Part shown: positions 1 to 8,333 of the stretch, in pieces | How the letters are laid out: every line of letters starts with the position of its first letter | How positions within the stretch are numbered: the first letter of the stretch is position 1 | NCBI GenBank assembly: GCA_963821715.1 | Contig: CAWGET010000010.1 | Location: 511,938-575,937, forward strand | DNA: 64,000 bases | Source of the DNA: CAWGET01 sp963821715 | GTDB taxonomy: Bacteria; Bacteroidota; Ignavibacteria; Ignavibacteriales; Melioribacteraceae | Direction: 5' to 3' | The notes under the pieces: model-generated | Told to the model about the DNA's origin: nothing | Database searches by the model: none | What the model saw: only the letters and a program-made list of their open reading frames with translations | Made by a program: the position numbers and the translations under genes

Positions 1-460
1 ACTTTTGTGCAGAATGTTGACCGAAGTAAAATTATTACCGCTTCAACCATAATGCGCAAACCGGTAACCGTAAATCTACTTAAGGAAGGTCCGGCATCCG
101 CCATCAGAAAAATGGAACAGATAAAATCCTCAACGCTTTATGTTGTTGACGGAGAAAAACATTTGAAAGGAATAATTAGAATAGATGACGTAGTAAAACT
201 TCAAAAAGAGAAAAGCCGCGATCTCGAGTCAATTTTGATTACAGAAATTCCAACAACCGCGCCCGATACTTCGGTGAGCGATCTTCTAACATATGCGCTA
301 GAAGCAAAGCTGCCTCTGGCAGTTTTAGATGAAGATAAGCAGGCTTCTTGGAATTGTGGACCGGGCTATGGTGATCGCCGAAGTCAGCGACGACGCATCG
401 AACGGAGACGAAACAGAGGAAAAAGTGGTAACTTATCAGGAGGTTAAGAGCGATGTTTGA
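1..460 (+). CDS. opuAA: Glycine betaine/proline ABC transporter ATPase, C-terminal CBS region (cut by window edge, frameshifted)
   Basis: This is the C-terminal end of an OpuAA/ProV-type ATPase, the cytoplasmic energising subunit of an osmoprotectant importer. The frame is open from base 1; the first residues TFVQNVDRSKIITA match the segment between the ABC domain and the CBS pair in this family. Two CBS-like stretches follow (DGEKHLKGIIRIDDVVKL and LPLAVLDED). After LAVLDEDKQ, near base 343, the frame yields a basic nonsense tail ending at 447, while the frame shifted by one base reads LLGIVDRAMVIAEV and ends at the TGA at 458-460. That tail is the expected CBS ending, so one surplus base is present. 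The repaired end overlaps the permease ATG at 453 by 8 bases, as expected for translational coupling. The ATPase motifs lie outside the window. Confidence 0.85.
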
Positions 461-1280
461 TTTAGATATAGGCGGAATTTTTGAAAATATAATTTTATGG
501 CTTACGGATAATTTTGATGTTTTTTTTGATTCGATAACTAACGGCGTTAAATCTGTACTAAGCGCTTTTGAAGCGGTTCTTCTCTTTCCACCCTCTCTGG
601 TAATCGTAATTCTTTTTGCGGCCCTTGCCTGGTATGTAGCAAGTAAAGGAGTTGCCGTTTTCACTCTGCTAGGTCTGCTCCTCATCGATTATATGGGATT
701 CTGGGTTGCAACAATGGAAACTCTTGCGCTTGTTATTACTTCCGTGCTAATCGCGCTCCTTATCGGGTTGCCGCTGGGGATATGGGCTTCAAAAAATATT
801 GTTGTGGAAAAATTTCTTAGACCGGTTCTTGATTTTATGCAGACGCTTCCGGCATTCGTTTATCTTATTCCGGCTGTTTTGTTTTTCAGATTAGGAGAAG
901 TGCCCGGAGTTGTGGCAACGCTTATCTTTTCGCTGCCGCCGGCTGTCCGCTTTACCAACTTAGGAATTCGTCAGGTTCCGAAGGAGATTAAAGAAGCGGC
1001 GGTTTCTTACGGATCAACTTCGAGACAGATGCTTTTTAAGGTTGAGCTGCCGGTTGCTATGCCTACAATTATGGCTGGAATAAATCAAACAATTATGCTC
1101 GCGCTGTCAATGGTGGTTATCGCCGGAATGATTGGAGCCGGCGGGCTTGGTAACGAAGTGCTAAAAGGAATTACGCAATTGAAAATCGGATTAGGCTTTG
1201 AGAGCGGTATCTCGATCGTTATTCTCGCAATATTTCTCGATCGTGTTACGCAGGCGCTGGGAACAAGAAAACGAAATTAA
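453..1280 (+). CDS. opuAB: Glycine betaine/proline ABC transporter permease
   Basis: Inner-membrane channel subunit of the OpuA/ProU osmoprotectant importer. The 275-residue protein has an N-terminal amphipathic part, then about six or seven hydrophobic segments. The EAA loop that docks on the ATPase starts at residue 181 (EAAVSYGSTSRQ), and the preceding LDFMQTLPAFVYLIP is typical of ProW/OpuAB. The ATG at 453 has a strong ribosome-binding site (CAGGAGG at 437-443), which supports this start. It lies between the ATPase and the binding protein in one operon. Length and motifs are those of the family, and nothing looks damaged. Confidence 0.93.
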   Translation: MFDLDIGGIFENIILWLTDNFDVFFDSITNGVKSVLSAFEAVLLFPPSLVIVILFAALAWYVASKGVAVFTLLGLLLIDYMGFWVATMETLALVITSVLIALLIGLPLGIWASKNIVVEKFLRPVLDFMQTLPAFVYLIPAVLFFRLGEVPGVVATLIFSLPPAVRFTNLGIRQVPKEIKEAAVSYGSTSRQMLFKVELPVAMPTIMAGINQTIMLALSMVVIAGMIGAGGLGNEVLKGITQLKIGLGFESGISIVILAIFLDRVTQALGTRKRN

Positions 1281-1307
1281 TTTTGTATAATAAAAAAAAG
1301 GAGAAAA

Positions 1308-2210
1308 ATGAATTTTCTAAAAAATAATTATTTAATTAAAGGGGCTTTATTTTTAATCCTATCCGGAGTATTAATTTTTTCAGGATGCGGAACCGAAGAA
1401 GCCGAAAATGGAAAAACGGCAGAATTAGCTTACGTTAATTGGGCGGAAGGCGTAGCTTATACAAATCTTGCAAAAGTAGTTTTGGAAGATAAAATGGGTT
1501 ATGAAGTAAATATTACCGCAGCGGATGTTGGTCCGGCTTATACTTCGGTAGCCCGCGGCGATATGGACGCGTTTATGGAAACCTGGCTTCCTGTTCTTCA
1601 TAAAGATTATGTTGACCAATATAAGGAAGACATTGTTGACCTTGGAACCGTTTACGACGGAACGCAAAGCGGATTTGTGGTGCCGGATTATGTTGAGGCT
1701 AAAACGATTTCGGATCTTAAAAAATATAGAGATGAGTTTAATAGTGAAATTACAGGAATTGACGCAGGCGCCGGAGTAATGAGAACTGCTGAAGAAGTGA
1801 TGCAGAAATATTCTCTGGATGAATATAAACTTATATCATCAAGCGGACCCGCAATGACGGCGGCTTTGAAAGACGCGATAGATAACGAAGAACCGATTGT
1901 TGTTACCGGATGGAAACCTCACTGGATGTTCGGAAGATGGGATTTAAGATTTCTCGAACAGGATCAGGATAAAGTTTGGGACAAAGGAAGCATTCATATC
2001 TTCGGAAGAAAAACTATTGAAGAAGACAAGCCTGAGTTGGCGCAATTCCTCCGCAATATGAAATTCACCGACGCTGAGCTTGCAGATCTTATGCTGAATG
2101 TTGAACGATCCGACGAGGATGTTGAGGTTGTTGCAAGAAATTGGATGAAAGAAAATGAGGAATTGGTAAATAGCTGGATTCCCGCTTCTGAAAATAATAA
2201 AGAAGAATAA
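1308..2210 (+). CDS. opuAC: Glycine betaine-binding lipoprotein of the OpuA transporter
   Basis: Substrate-binding component that captures betaine-type osmolytes in the periplasm and hands them to the permease. Residues 1-26 form a lipoprotein signal with lipobox FSGC (Cys27), so it is membrane-anchored. The mature part has the Trp-rich ligand box seen in OpuAC/ProX: VNWAEGVAYT, ETWLPVLH and GWKPHWMFGRWDLRFLE. A ribosome-binding site (AAGGAGAAA) lies just before the ATG, and the gene starts 27 bases after the permease stop. It is the last gene of the operon; a strong hairpin with a T-run follows at 2250-2339. The exact ligand cannot be fixed from sequence alone. Confidence 0.93.
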   Translation: MNFLKNNYLIKGALFLILSGVLIFSGCGTEEAENGKTAELAYVNWAEGVAYTNLAKVVLEDKMGYEVNITAADVGPAYTSVARGDMDAFMETWLPVLHKDYVDQYKEDIVDLGTVYDGTQSGFVVPDYVEAKTISDLKKYRDEFNSEITGIDAGAGVMRTAEEVMQKYSLDEYKLISSSGPAMTAALKDAIDNEEPIVVTGWKPHWMFGRWDLRFLEQDQDKVWDKGSIHIFGRKTIEEDKPELAQFLRNMKFTDAELADLMLNVERSDEDVEVVARNWMKENEELVNSWIPASENNKEE

Positions 2211-2249
2211 ATTTGAATTAAAAAATATTTTAAATATTTATACTAAATG

Positions 2250-2339
2250 GAAGAGCGTTCAGATTGCCGGCGCTGAGAGTGACCGATATAGCAGCGCGTA
2301 AGCCGCTGATAATTGCACAGCTGTCCGCTCTTCTTTTTT
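2250..2339 (+). terminator. Large stem-loop with T-run after the opuA operon (terminator or structured RNA)
   Basis: An 8-bp perfect stem (2250-2257 with 2326-2333) closes a loop of about 68 nt and is followed at once by six T residues. An inner hairpin pairs 2292-2296 with 2304-2308. The closing stem plus U-tract suits intrinsic termination, but the interior is larger than a usual terminator, so a small structured RNA ending at its own terminator is possible. No known riboswitch class was recognised. Confidence 0.55.
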
Positions 2340-2505
2340 ACCCTCCCTGCATCGCTAATTTTTTCGCACGCCAAATAATATCTATTTAAATGAAATGTCT
2401 TCTTAAAATTTATTAAGTAGGCGCCGTTCTTAACAATTTTTTCATTTGACAAAGATTAATATTTAATATTAATTAATTATTGTTTATTAAATATGGAATG
2501 GAAAA

Positions 2506-3519
2506 ATGCCGCACTCTAAATTATTATTTATATCGTTACTCCTTTTTACCGCGCAGGTTTTTGCGCAGGATTCAAATTCAAAAATAAGCGGATTGGTTTA
2601 TGCTGATTATTTTTACGTCCTTCAACATCGCGATGCTGAATTAGAAAATAATAACGGATTTATTTTCCGCAGAATTTATTTTACTTACGACCATAATTTG
2701 AGCGGCAATCTCACAACACGATTGAGGCTCGAGATGAAACATAATGGTGATTTAAAATCAAAAAGTTCGATGGAGCCGTTTGTAAAGGACGCTTATCTTA
2801 AATGGTCTATGGAGAATCATGATCTGACTTTTGGAATTTCGCCGACTCCTACATTCAAATTGATCTCGAAATATTGGGGTTACCGAGCCGTCGAAAAATC
2901 ACTTCCAAATCTGCAAAAATTTGGTTCTTCCAGAGGGCTGGGCATTTCTGCTGAAGGGAACCTTGCCGGCAGTTTAAAGTATCACGCAATGTTTGCAAAT
3001 GGAACGGGCGGTAAATCCGACAACGACGAAGGAAAAAAAATTATGCTTTCTCTTTCAACTTCACCGGCGGATAATTTTACGTTTGAAATTTACGGCGATT
3101 GGAATGATTTTCCCGGCGCCGAAGATTGGTACACAATGCAGGCATTTGTTGGAATGGACTTTAGTCCGGCGACTTTCGGAATACATTTTACACGGCAAAT
3201 TAGGCAAAGAGATGCTGAAGACGATTTAACCATAAACGCTCTTTCGGCTTTTGGAAGAACGAAGCTAACCGATAAAGTTAAAATATTTTTACGCGGAGAT
3301 TTTATGCTGGATCCGAATCCTCTCGGAGACGAGATTGACTATCTTCCCTTCGCGCCTAATGCAAAATCGACTTTTATTTTAGCAGGGCTTGAATTTATAC
3401 CGGCTAAAAATGTCAGCGTTATTCCGAACATTCAGGCAATATTTTATAATTCGGACGATCCGGAAATTGATTTGGATAATGATATTATTCCAAGAATAAC
3501 GCTTTATTATATATTTTAA
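2506..3519 (+). CDS. Porin-like outer-membrane beta-barrel protein
   Basis: A 337-residue protein with a cleavable signal peptide (residues 1-20, ending FAQ) followed by alternating amphipathic strands with short turns. The start ISGLVYADYFYVLQH, the segment FRRIYFTYDHNLSGNLTTRLRLEM and the aromatic C-terminus (ITLYYIF) are typical of porins of the phosphate-selective porin/OprP-like type in Bacteroidota relatives. The C-terminal aromatic residue is the usual barrel-assembly signal. It follows the opuA operon but has its own 5' region, so it is probably a separate unit. Substrate is unknown. Confidence 0.75.
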   Translation: MPHSKLLFISLLLFTAQVFAQDSNSKISGLVYADYFYVLQHRDAELENNNGFIFRRIYFTYDHNLSGNLTTRLRLEMKHNGDLKSKSSMEPFVKDAYLKWSMENHDLTFGISPTPTFKLISKYWGYRAVEKSLPNLQKFGSSRGLGISAEGNLAGSLKYHAMFANGTGGKSDNDEGKKIMLSLSTSPADNFTFEIYGDWNDFPGAEDWYTMQAFVGMDFSPATFGIHFTRQIRQRDAEDDLTINALSAFGRTKLTDKVKIFLRGDFMLDPNPLGDEIDYLPFAPNAKSTFILAGLEFIPAKNVSVIPNIQAIFYNSDDPEIDLDNDIIPRITLYYIF

Positions 3520-3527
3520 TCAAATGT

Positions 3528-3570
3528 AGAGACGGGGTTGTCTGCTACACGCAGGATATATCCCGTCTCT
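3528..3570. repeat. Imperfect palindromic intergenic repeat, copy 1 (GTAGAGACGGG type)
   Basis: AGAGACGGG at 3528-3536 is mirrored by CCCGTCTCT at 3562-3570, with an inner CTGC/GCAG pairing. Related palindromes occur at 3757-3780 and 6108-6131, so this is a dispersed small repeat family, not a one-off terminator. The rest of the 371-base gap (3520-3890) holds no convincing gene. Confidence 0.6.
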
Positions 3571-3756
3571 TGACTTTGGTTAATTTCTACAAAAAAATAA
3601 ACCGGGATTTTATAATTTCTCTCTTCTCGTAAAGTAAGTTCTCTTTCCACAAAGTCGGAGAAATTAACGTACAAAAATTGTGTCGTCAATTCCAGCCAAA
3701 GTATTTGAGATATCACCGGCGGTTTCCAAGATTATTTATTTTATTTGGATATCATT

Positions 3757-3780
3757 AGACGGGATATATTCCGTCTCTAC
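3757..3780. repeat. Palindromic intergenic repeat, copy 2
   Basis: AGACGG (3757-3762) and CCGTCT (3771-3776) flank GATATATT, followed by CTAC. The core matches the right arm of the repeat at 3528-3570 (GGATATATCCCGTCTCT), in the same gap before tex. Confidence 0.55.
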
Positions 3781-3890
3781 ACAAAGATCTTTTTGCCATC
3801 ATAAATACATCTCAAAAATTTAAAATAAATTTCAAGTGGATAAATAACTAAATTCTTATTTGTTTTACATCTTAAAAATAAGAGGATTTA

Positions 3891-6059
3891 ATGAATATAA
3901 ATTCAGTTATCGCGAAAGAATTAAATTTACGCGAAGAGCAGATTTTAGCAACAATCGGATTATTTAAAGAAGGAGCAACCGTTCCTTTTATCGCGCGTTA
4001 CAGAAAAGAAAAAACCGGCGGTTTGGATGAAGAGCAGATAAGAGATATTGAAGACAGAATGCAGTATTTGGAATTGCTCGAAGCGCGGAAGGAGACGGTT
4101 TTAGCGAGCATCGAAGAACAGGGAAAATTAACCGATGAATTAAAGGGAAGGATTGTTTCGTCGTTAACGCTTCAGGAAGTCGAGGATCTTTATCTTCCAT
4201 ATAAACCGAAACGAAAAACGCGCGGCACGGTTGCAAAGGCAAAAGGGCTGGAACCGCTGGCATTATTTATTTTAGAAAATCCGAATTTTGACGGCGATAT
4301 AAATAAAAAAGCAGAAGAATTTATAAGCGAAGAAAAAGGTGTCGCTTCCGCGGACGAAGCTCTTCAGGGAGCGAAGGATATAATAGCCGAGATGATAAGC
4401 GAAAGCGCGGACGTTAGAAAAGAAGTGAGAGAATATTTGCTGGATGCTTCCGTCGTGACATCCGAAAAAACAAATGTTAAAGCCGAAGACTTAGCGCCGA
4501 AGAAAAAAGACGTTTACGAAGTTTACCACGATTTCAAAATAGAAATTACTCGGATTAAACCTTACCAAGTTCTGGCGCTTAACAGAGGCGAAAGAGAAAA
4601 ATTTCTTAAAGTGAATTTGATTTTTGAGAAGAGCGAAATATTATCGAAGATATTTAAGACGTTTTTCGATTATCAGACGAGCGTATTTGCGGACATTTTG
4701 GAAGAAGTAACCGAAGATTCTTTTAGCCGGCTTATTTTTCCATCGATTGAAAGAGAAGTAAGAAACTTCCTAACAGAAAACGCGGACCTGCACGCGATAG
4801 AAATTTTTGCTTCGAACCTACGGCAATTGCTGCTGCAGCCTCCGTTCAACAATAAGATCATAATGGGAATCGATCCCGGTTTTGTTTCGGGCTCGAAGGT
4901 TGCGGTGATTGACGGAACGGGAAAATATTTGGAAGGCGAAACCATTTATCCGCATCCGCCGCAGAAAAGAAGCGCGCAGGCGAAAGATGTAATTTTGAAA
5001 ATGGTAAAAAAGTATGATGTCGGAATTATCGCGATCGGGAACGGAACTGCGAGCAGGGAAACGGAATTGTTGATTGCCGATTTAATAAAAGAGAATAATC
5101 TGGATTGCCATTATTTAATTGTGAACGAAGCGGGCGCTTCGGTTTATTCGGCGTCGCCCGTAGCGAAGCAGGAATTTCCGGATTTGGAAGCGAGTCAGCG
5201 AGGAAATATTTCCATAGCCCGCCGCGTATTGGATCCGCTTGCGGAGCTTGTAAAGATAGATTCAAAATCGATCGGAGTCGGTTTATATCAGCACGATGTT
5301 GACCAGAAACTGCTGAATAAGAAATTGGATGAAGTCGTTGTAAGCTGCGTAAATTATGTCGGCGTGGATTTAAATACGGCATCGGCGTCGCTGCTCAATT
5401 ATGTCTCGGGAATGAATAAACGAATAGCGAATAACGTGGTTAATTACCGCGAGGAAAAAGGGAGATTTAAGAGTCGTGAAGAATTGATGGAAGTATCCGG
5501 AGTCGGGGCAAAATTATTTGAACAGTCAGCTGGATTTTTGAAAATACCCGGCGGAGAAAATCCGTTGGATAATACTTTTATTCATCCCGAATCATATTCC
5601 GCCACGGAAAATTTATTGAACCTGTGCAATGTTTCCGCCCCGCAAATTCAGCAGTCGGGTGCGGTTGTAGGATTATTTGTAAATCAAAAAGGCGTTTTGA
5701 ATGTTGCCGAAAAGTTGAACATCGGAGTTCCCACACTCGAAGATATTTTAGAAAACTTAAAAAAACCGGGACGCGATCCGCGTGAAGAGATGCCGAAGCC
5801 GATTTTACGAAGCGATGTTTTAAAAATGGAAGACCTAACCGAAGGAATGAAATTGAAAGGAACTGTGCGAAACGTAGTCGATTTCGGAGCGTTTGTGGAT
5901 ATCGGAGTTAAGCAGGACGGACTTTTACATATTTCCCAGATTGCTAACAGATATGTAAAAAATCCATTAGAGCTTTTAAATGTCGGCGATATTATTGATA
6001 TAAAAATAATCGGGGTGGACGTTGCGAAAGGAAGGATATCATTAAGTATGAAAGAATAA
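3891..6059 (+). CDS. tex: Tex family RNA-binding transcription accessory protein
   Basis: A 722-residue Tex homologue of normal length. Tex proteins bind nucleic acid and act in the cytoplasm on transcription; their exact role is not settled. Domains in order: a helical N-terminal Tex region (about 1-320), a YqgF/RNase H-like domain opening with MGIDPGFVSGSK near residue 323, a helix-hairpin-helix region (NVVNYREEKGRFKSREEL, about 505-560) and a C-terminal S1 RNA-binding domain from about residue 650 (GTVRNVVDFGAFVDIGVKQDG). An AGAGGA ribosome-binding site precedes the ATG at 3891. Intact and monocistronic, with a palindromic repeat downstream. Confidence 0.95.
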   Translation: MNINSVIAKELNLREEQILATIGLFKEGATVPFIARYRKEKTGGLDEEQIRDIEDRMQYLELLEARKETVLASIEEQGKLTDELKGRIVSSLTLQEVEDLYLPYKPKRKTRGTVAKAKGLEPLALFILENPNFDGDINKKAEEFISEEKGVASADEALQGAKDIIAEMISESADVRKEVREYLLDASVVTSEKTNVKAEDLAPKKKDVYEVYHDFKIEITRIKPYQVLALNRGEREKFLKVNLIFEKSEILSKIFKTFFDYQTSVFADILEEVTEDSFSRLIFPSIEREVRNFLTENADLHAIEIFASNLRQLLLQPPFNNKIIMGIDPGFVSGSKVAVIDGTGKYLEGETIYPHPPQKRSAQAKDVILKMVKKYDVGIIAIGNGTASRETELLIADLIKENNLDCHYLIVNEAGASVYSASPVAKQEFPDLEASQRGNISIARRVLDPLAELVKIDSKSIGVGLYQHDVDQKLLNKKLDEVVVSCVNYVGVDLNTASASLLNYVSGMNKRIANNVVNYREEKGRFKSREELMEVSGVGAKLFEQSAGFLKIPGGENPLDNTFIHPESYSATENLLNLCNVSAPQIQQSGAVVGLFVNQKGVLNVAEKLNIGVPTLEDILENLKKPGRDPREEMPKPILRSDVLKMEDLTEGMKLKGTVRNVVDFGAFVDIGVKQDGLLHISQIANRYVKNPLELLNVGDIIDIKIIGVDVAKGRISLSMKE

Positions 6060-6107
6060 AGCTTTATAAGATTACAAAATTCTTCAAGATAGGTTTTTAA
6101 ATGAACG

Positions 6108-6131
6108 TAGAGACGCCATATATGGCGTCTG
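6108..6131. repeat. Palindromic intergenic repeat, copy 3
   Basis: AGACGCCATA-TATGGCGTCT (6111-6130) is a perfect 20-base palindrome preceded by CGT. It shares the GTAGAGACG start with copy 1. It lies between convergent tex and the aminotransferase and could serve as a bidirectional hairpin. Confidence 0.6.
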
Positions 6132-6220
6132 CTTTTAAGATAATTTTAACGGTTACAATTTGAATAAATAGAGATCATAGATAAAAACTTTGCTAATTTC
6201 CATCGGTTTCGTTGTTGATT

Positions 6221-7696
6221 TCAGAAGTTTAGTTCAAATAACTTTTTTATAAATGTAGAATTCTCTTTATCAAACGATTTATGATAATACTCGTTCTTGT
6301 GTTTATCGTAGTTATATTCTTTAATCAGGTCGTTTACATTTTTAACGATGTATTCGAGCGATTCAAGAATAAAATAAATTTCATCGTCAGTCATTGTCGG
6401 ATGGATAGACATTCTTACCCAGCCGGGTTTTTCTGAAAAATCTCCTTCGTTTATTTTTTCTGTAATTGCGCTCGACCTGTTTGGATCGACGTGAAGCAGG
6501 TAGTGTCCGTAAGTTCCGGCGCAGGAACATCCTCCTCTTACCTGAATACCATAATGATCATTCAGCAATTTTACCAGCAGGTTGTAATGAATGTCATCCA
6601 CGTAAAAAGAAATAGCTCCCAAACGTTCGTCGATATTTTGCGCGAGTATATGAATGCCGGGAATCTGCCTCAATCCCTTAAGTGCAATTTTCACAAGTTC
6701 TTTTTCCCGTGCTTTAATATTTTCAACGCCCATTTCTTCTTTAAGTTTTACGGCCAGCGCCGCTTTAATAGTTTGCAGAAAAGCCGGTGTTCCGCCGTCT
6801 TCCCGCGCTTCAATATTTTTAACAAATTTATATTGTCCCCAGGGATTAGTCCAATCAACAGTTCCTCCCCCGGGATGATCCGGCACGAGATTATGGTAGA
6901 GCTTTGAATCGAAAATTAAAATGCCGGGTGTTCCTGGTCCGCCGAGAAATTTATGGGGAGAGAAAAATATCGCGTCGAGTTTTTCGAGCGGATCTTCGGG
7001 GTGCATATTAATATTAACATATGGCGCGGAGCAGGCGTAATCGATAAAACAGAATCCGCCATTCTCGTGCATTATCTTTGCGAGTTCTCCAATCGGAGGT
7101 TCGACGCCGGTTACGTTAGAGCAGGCGGTAAAAGATCCGATCTTCAATTTTCTGTCTTTGTATTTATCAAGCTGCGTTCGTAAATTTTCTAAATCTACCA
7201 GTCCTTCTTCATTCGGCTCGATTACTTTAACCTCGGCAATAGTTTCCAACCAGGAAGTTTGGTTGGAATGATGTTCCATATGTGTTATGAAAACAACCGG
7301 TCTCAATTCTTCAGGGAAACTCAAATAATCCTTTAGCTGCTCCGTTACTTTCAATCCGAGAATACGCTGGAATTTATTTACCATTCCTGTCATTCCGCTT
7401 CCTGCAGCAATAATTACATCTTCAGGTCCGGCGTTCACATGCTTCTTAATATATTCGTGGGCATAATGGTAGGAATGCGTCATTGAAGTTCCGGTAAAAC
7501 TTGTTTCGGTGTGAGTGTTTCCGACTAAAGGTCCAAAAACTTCCAGCATCTGTTTTTCTATAGGTTCATATAATCTGCCGCTTGCAATCCAATCGGCATA
7601 AACAATTTTTTTCTCACCGTAAGGCGATTGAAAAACCTGCTCGTTACCAACTATCTTATTTCTAAACTGCTGAAAATATTTTTCTAAATCCGCCAA
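6221..7696 (-). CDS. Class V aminotransferase / cysteine desulfurase-like PLP enzyme
   Basis: A 491-residue fold-type I PLP enzyme. The Schiff-base lysine is K249 in SPHKFLGGPGTPG, preceded by the cofactor-binding Asp219 (FIDYAC) and the stacking His in the MEHHSN motif (142-143). A cysteine-containing segment (RGGCSCAGTYGHYLL, about residue 385) lies where NifS/SufS desulfurases carry their catalytic cysteine, but the local sequence is unlike SufS or IscS. No suf or isc genes are adjacent. The protein is longer than most desulfurases, with an acidic/Lys-rich C-terminal extension. A role in sulfur transfer is possible; an aminotransferase or lyase role cannot be excluded. It stands alone, convergent with tex. 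Confidence 0.75.
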   Translation of the reverse strand: MADLEKYFQQFRNKIVGNEQVFQSPYGEKKIVYADWIASGRLYEPIEKQMLEVFGPLVGNTHTETSFTGTSMTHSYHYAHEYIKKHVNAGPEDVIIAAGSGMTGMVNKFQRILGLKVTEQLKDYLSFPEELRPVVFITHMEHHSNQTSWLETIAEVKVIEPNEEGLVDLENLRTQLDKYKDRKLKIGSFTACSNVTGVEPPIGELAKIMHENGGFCFIDYACSAPYVNINMHPEDPLEKLDAIFFSPHKFLGGPGTPGILIFDSKLYHNLVPDHPGGGTVDWTNPWGQYKFVKNIEAREDGGTPAFLQTIKAALAVKLKEEMGVENIKAREKELVKIALKGLRQIPGIHILAQNIDERLGAISFYVDDIHYNLLVKLLNDHYGIQVRGGCSCAGTYGHYLLHVDPNRSSAITEKINEGDFSEKPGWVRMSIHPTMTDDEIYFILESLEYIVKNVNDLIKEYNYDKHKNEYYHKSFDKENSTFIKKLFELNF

Positions 7697-7914
7697 CTAT
7701 ACTCCGAAAATAAATCGAAAAAATAAATTGAATTACAAAATTAAAACTAATAAAATAGTTGATGAATTTTTCAAAAATGTGAAGAACTAAAAAAGTGCTT
7801 TTCAAATTGATTCAGACCAATATTCCTTCACCTAACAAATAAATGAAAAATGTAAAATTAAAAATTGATGTTCAGCATTTTTGCGGCTCTGCTTGGCTGG
7901 GTTTGTTCTCCTTT

Positions 7915-8325
7915 TTATGATGTTACATTGTTGATAACAAACCGGCTTTTGGGAATTGCCGGCATTTGAGATAATTTTATTGTAAGATCCTGCACAGGAA
8001 CATCATACTTAATTTCCCTGACTAAAAAATTAACTGCGCTTTTCATAATTTCAATAGTTATCCATTCACCAGCACAACGATGATTTTGATAATGATCTCC
8101 TCCGCCTTGAGGAATAAATGTAAATGGATCTCCCGACCAATCTATAAATCTCTCCGGATAAAATTTATCCGGTTCATTCCAAATTCTTTCATCGTGATTA
8201 GTTCCGTAAAGATCGAGTAATACTTTTCTTCCTTCCGGAAAAAGATATCCATTCCATTCAAATTCTTTTTTAACCTTCGCCGCAGCAAAAGGGAAAAACG
8301 GGTAAAGTCTTCTCACTTCCTGCAC
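7915..8325 (-). CDS. CYP152-type cytochrome P450, C-terminal part (after frameshift)
   Basis: This frame carries the heme-binding end of the P450 whose first part lies at 8334-9161. It includes VQEVRRLYPFFPF, the LYGTNHDERIWNEPDKFYPERF segment and the heme-ligand loop with cysteine in QNHRCAGEWITIE. The frame is open upstream of the apparent GTG at 8325 as GIYLENFVQEV, which joins exactly to the end of the first part (TRKRE) if one G is restored in the run near 8344-8346. It is therefore probably not a separate gene. With the repair, the product is about 412 residues, normal for CYP152 enzymes. Confidence 0.85.
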   Translation of the reverse strand: MQEVRRLYPFFPFAAAKVKKEFEWNGYLFPEGRKVLLDLYGTNHDERIWNEPDKFYPERFIDWSGDPFTFIPQGGGDHYQNHRCAGEWITIEIMKSAVNFLVREIKYDVPVQDLTIKLSQMPAIPKSRFVINNVTS

Positions 8326-8333
8326 GAAATTTT

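Noticed and set aside
2250..2339. tRNA or TPP-type riboswitch in the hairpin after opuAC
   Set aside because: No T-arm or anticodon arm; a CTGAGA string is present but the other TPP-riboswitch conserved elements are not.
3516..3716. Minus-strand open frame of 66 codons after the porin
   Set aside because: Part of it is translated from the palindromic repeat at 3528-3570, and it has no family match or start signal.
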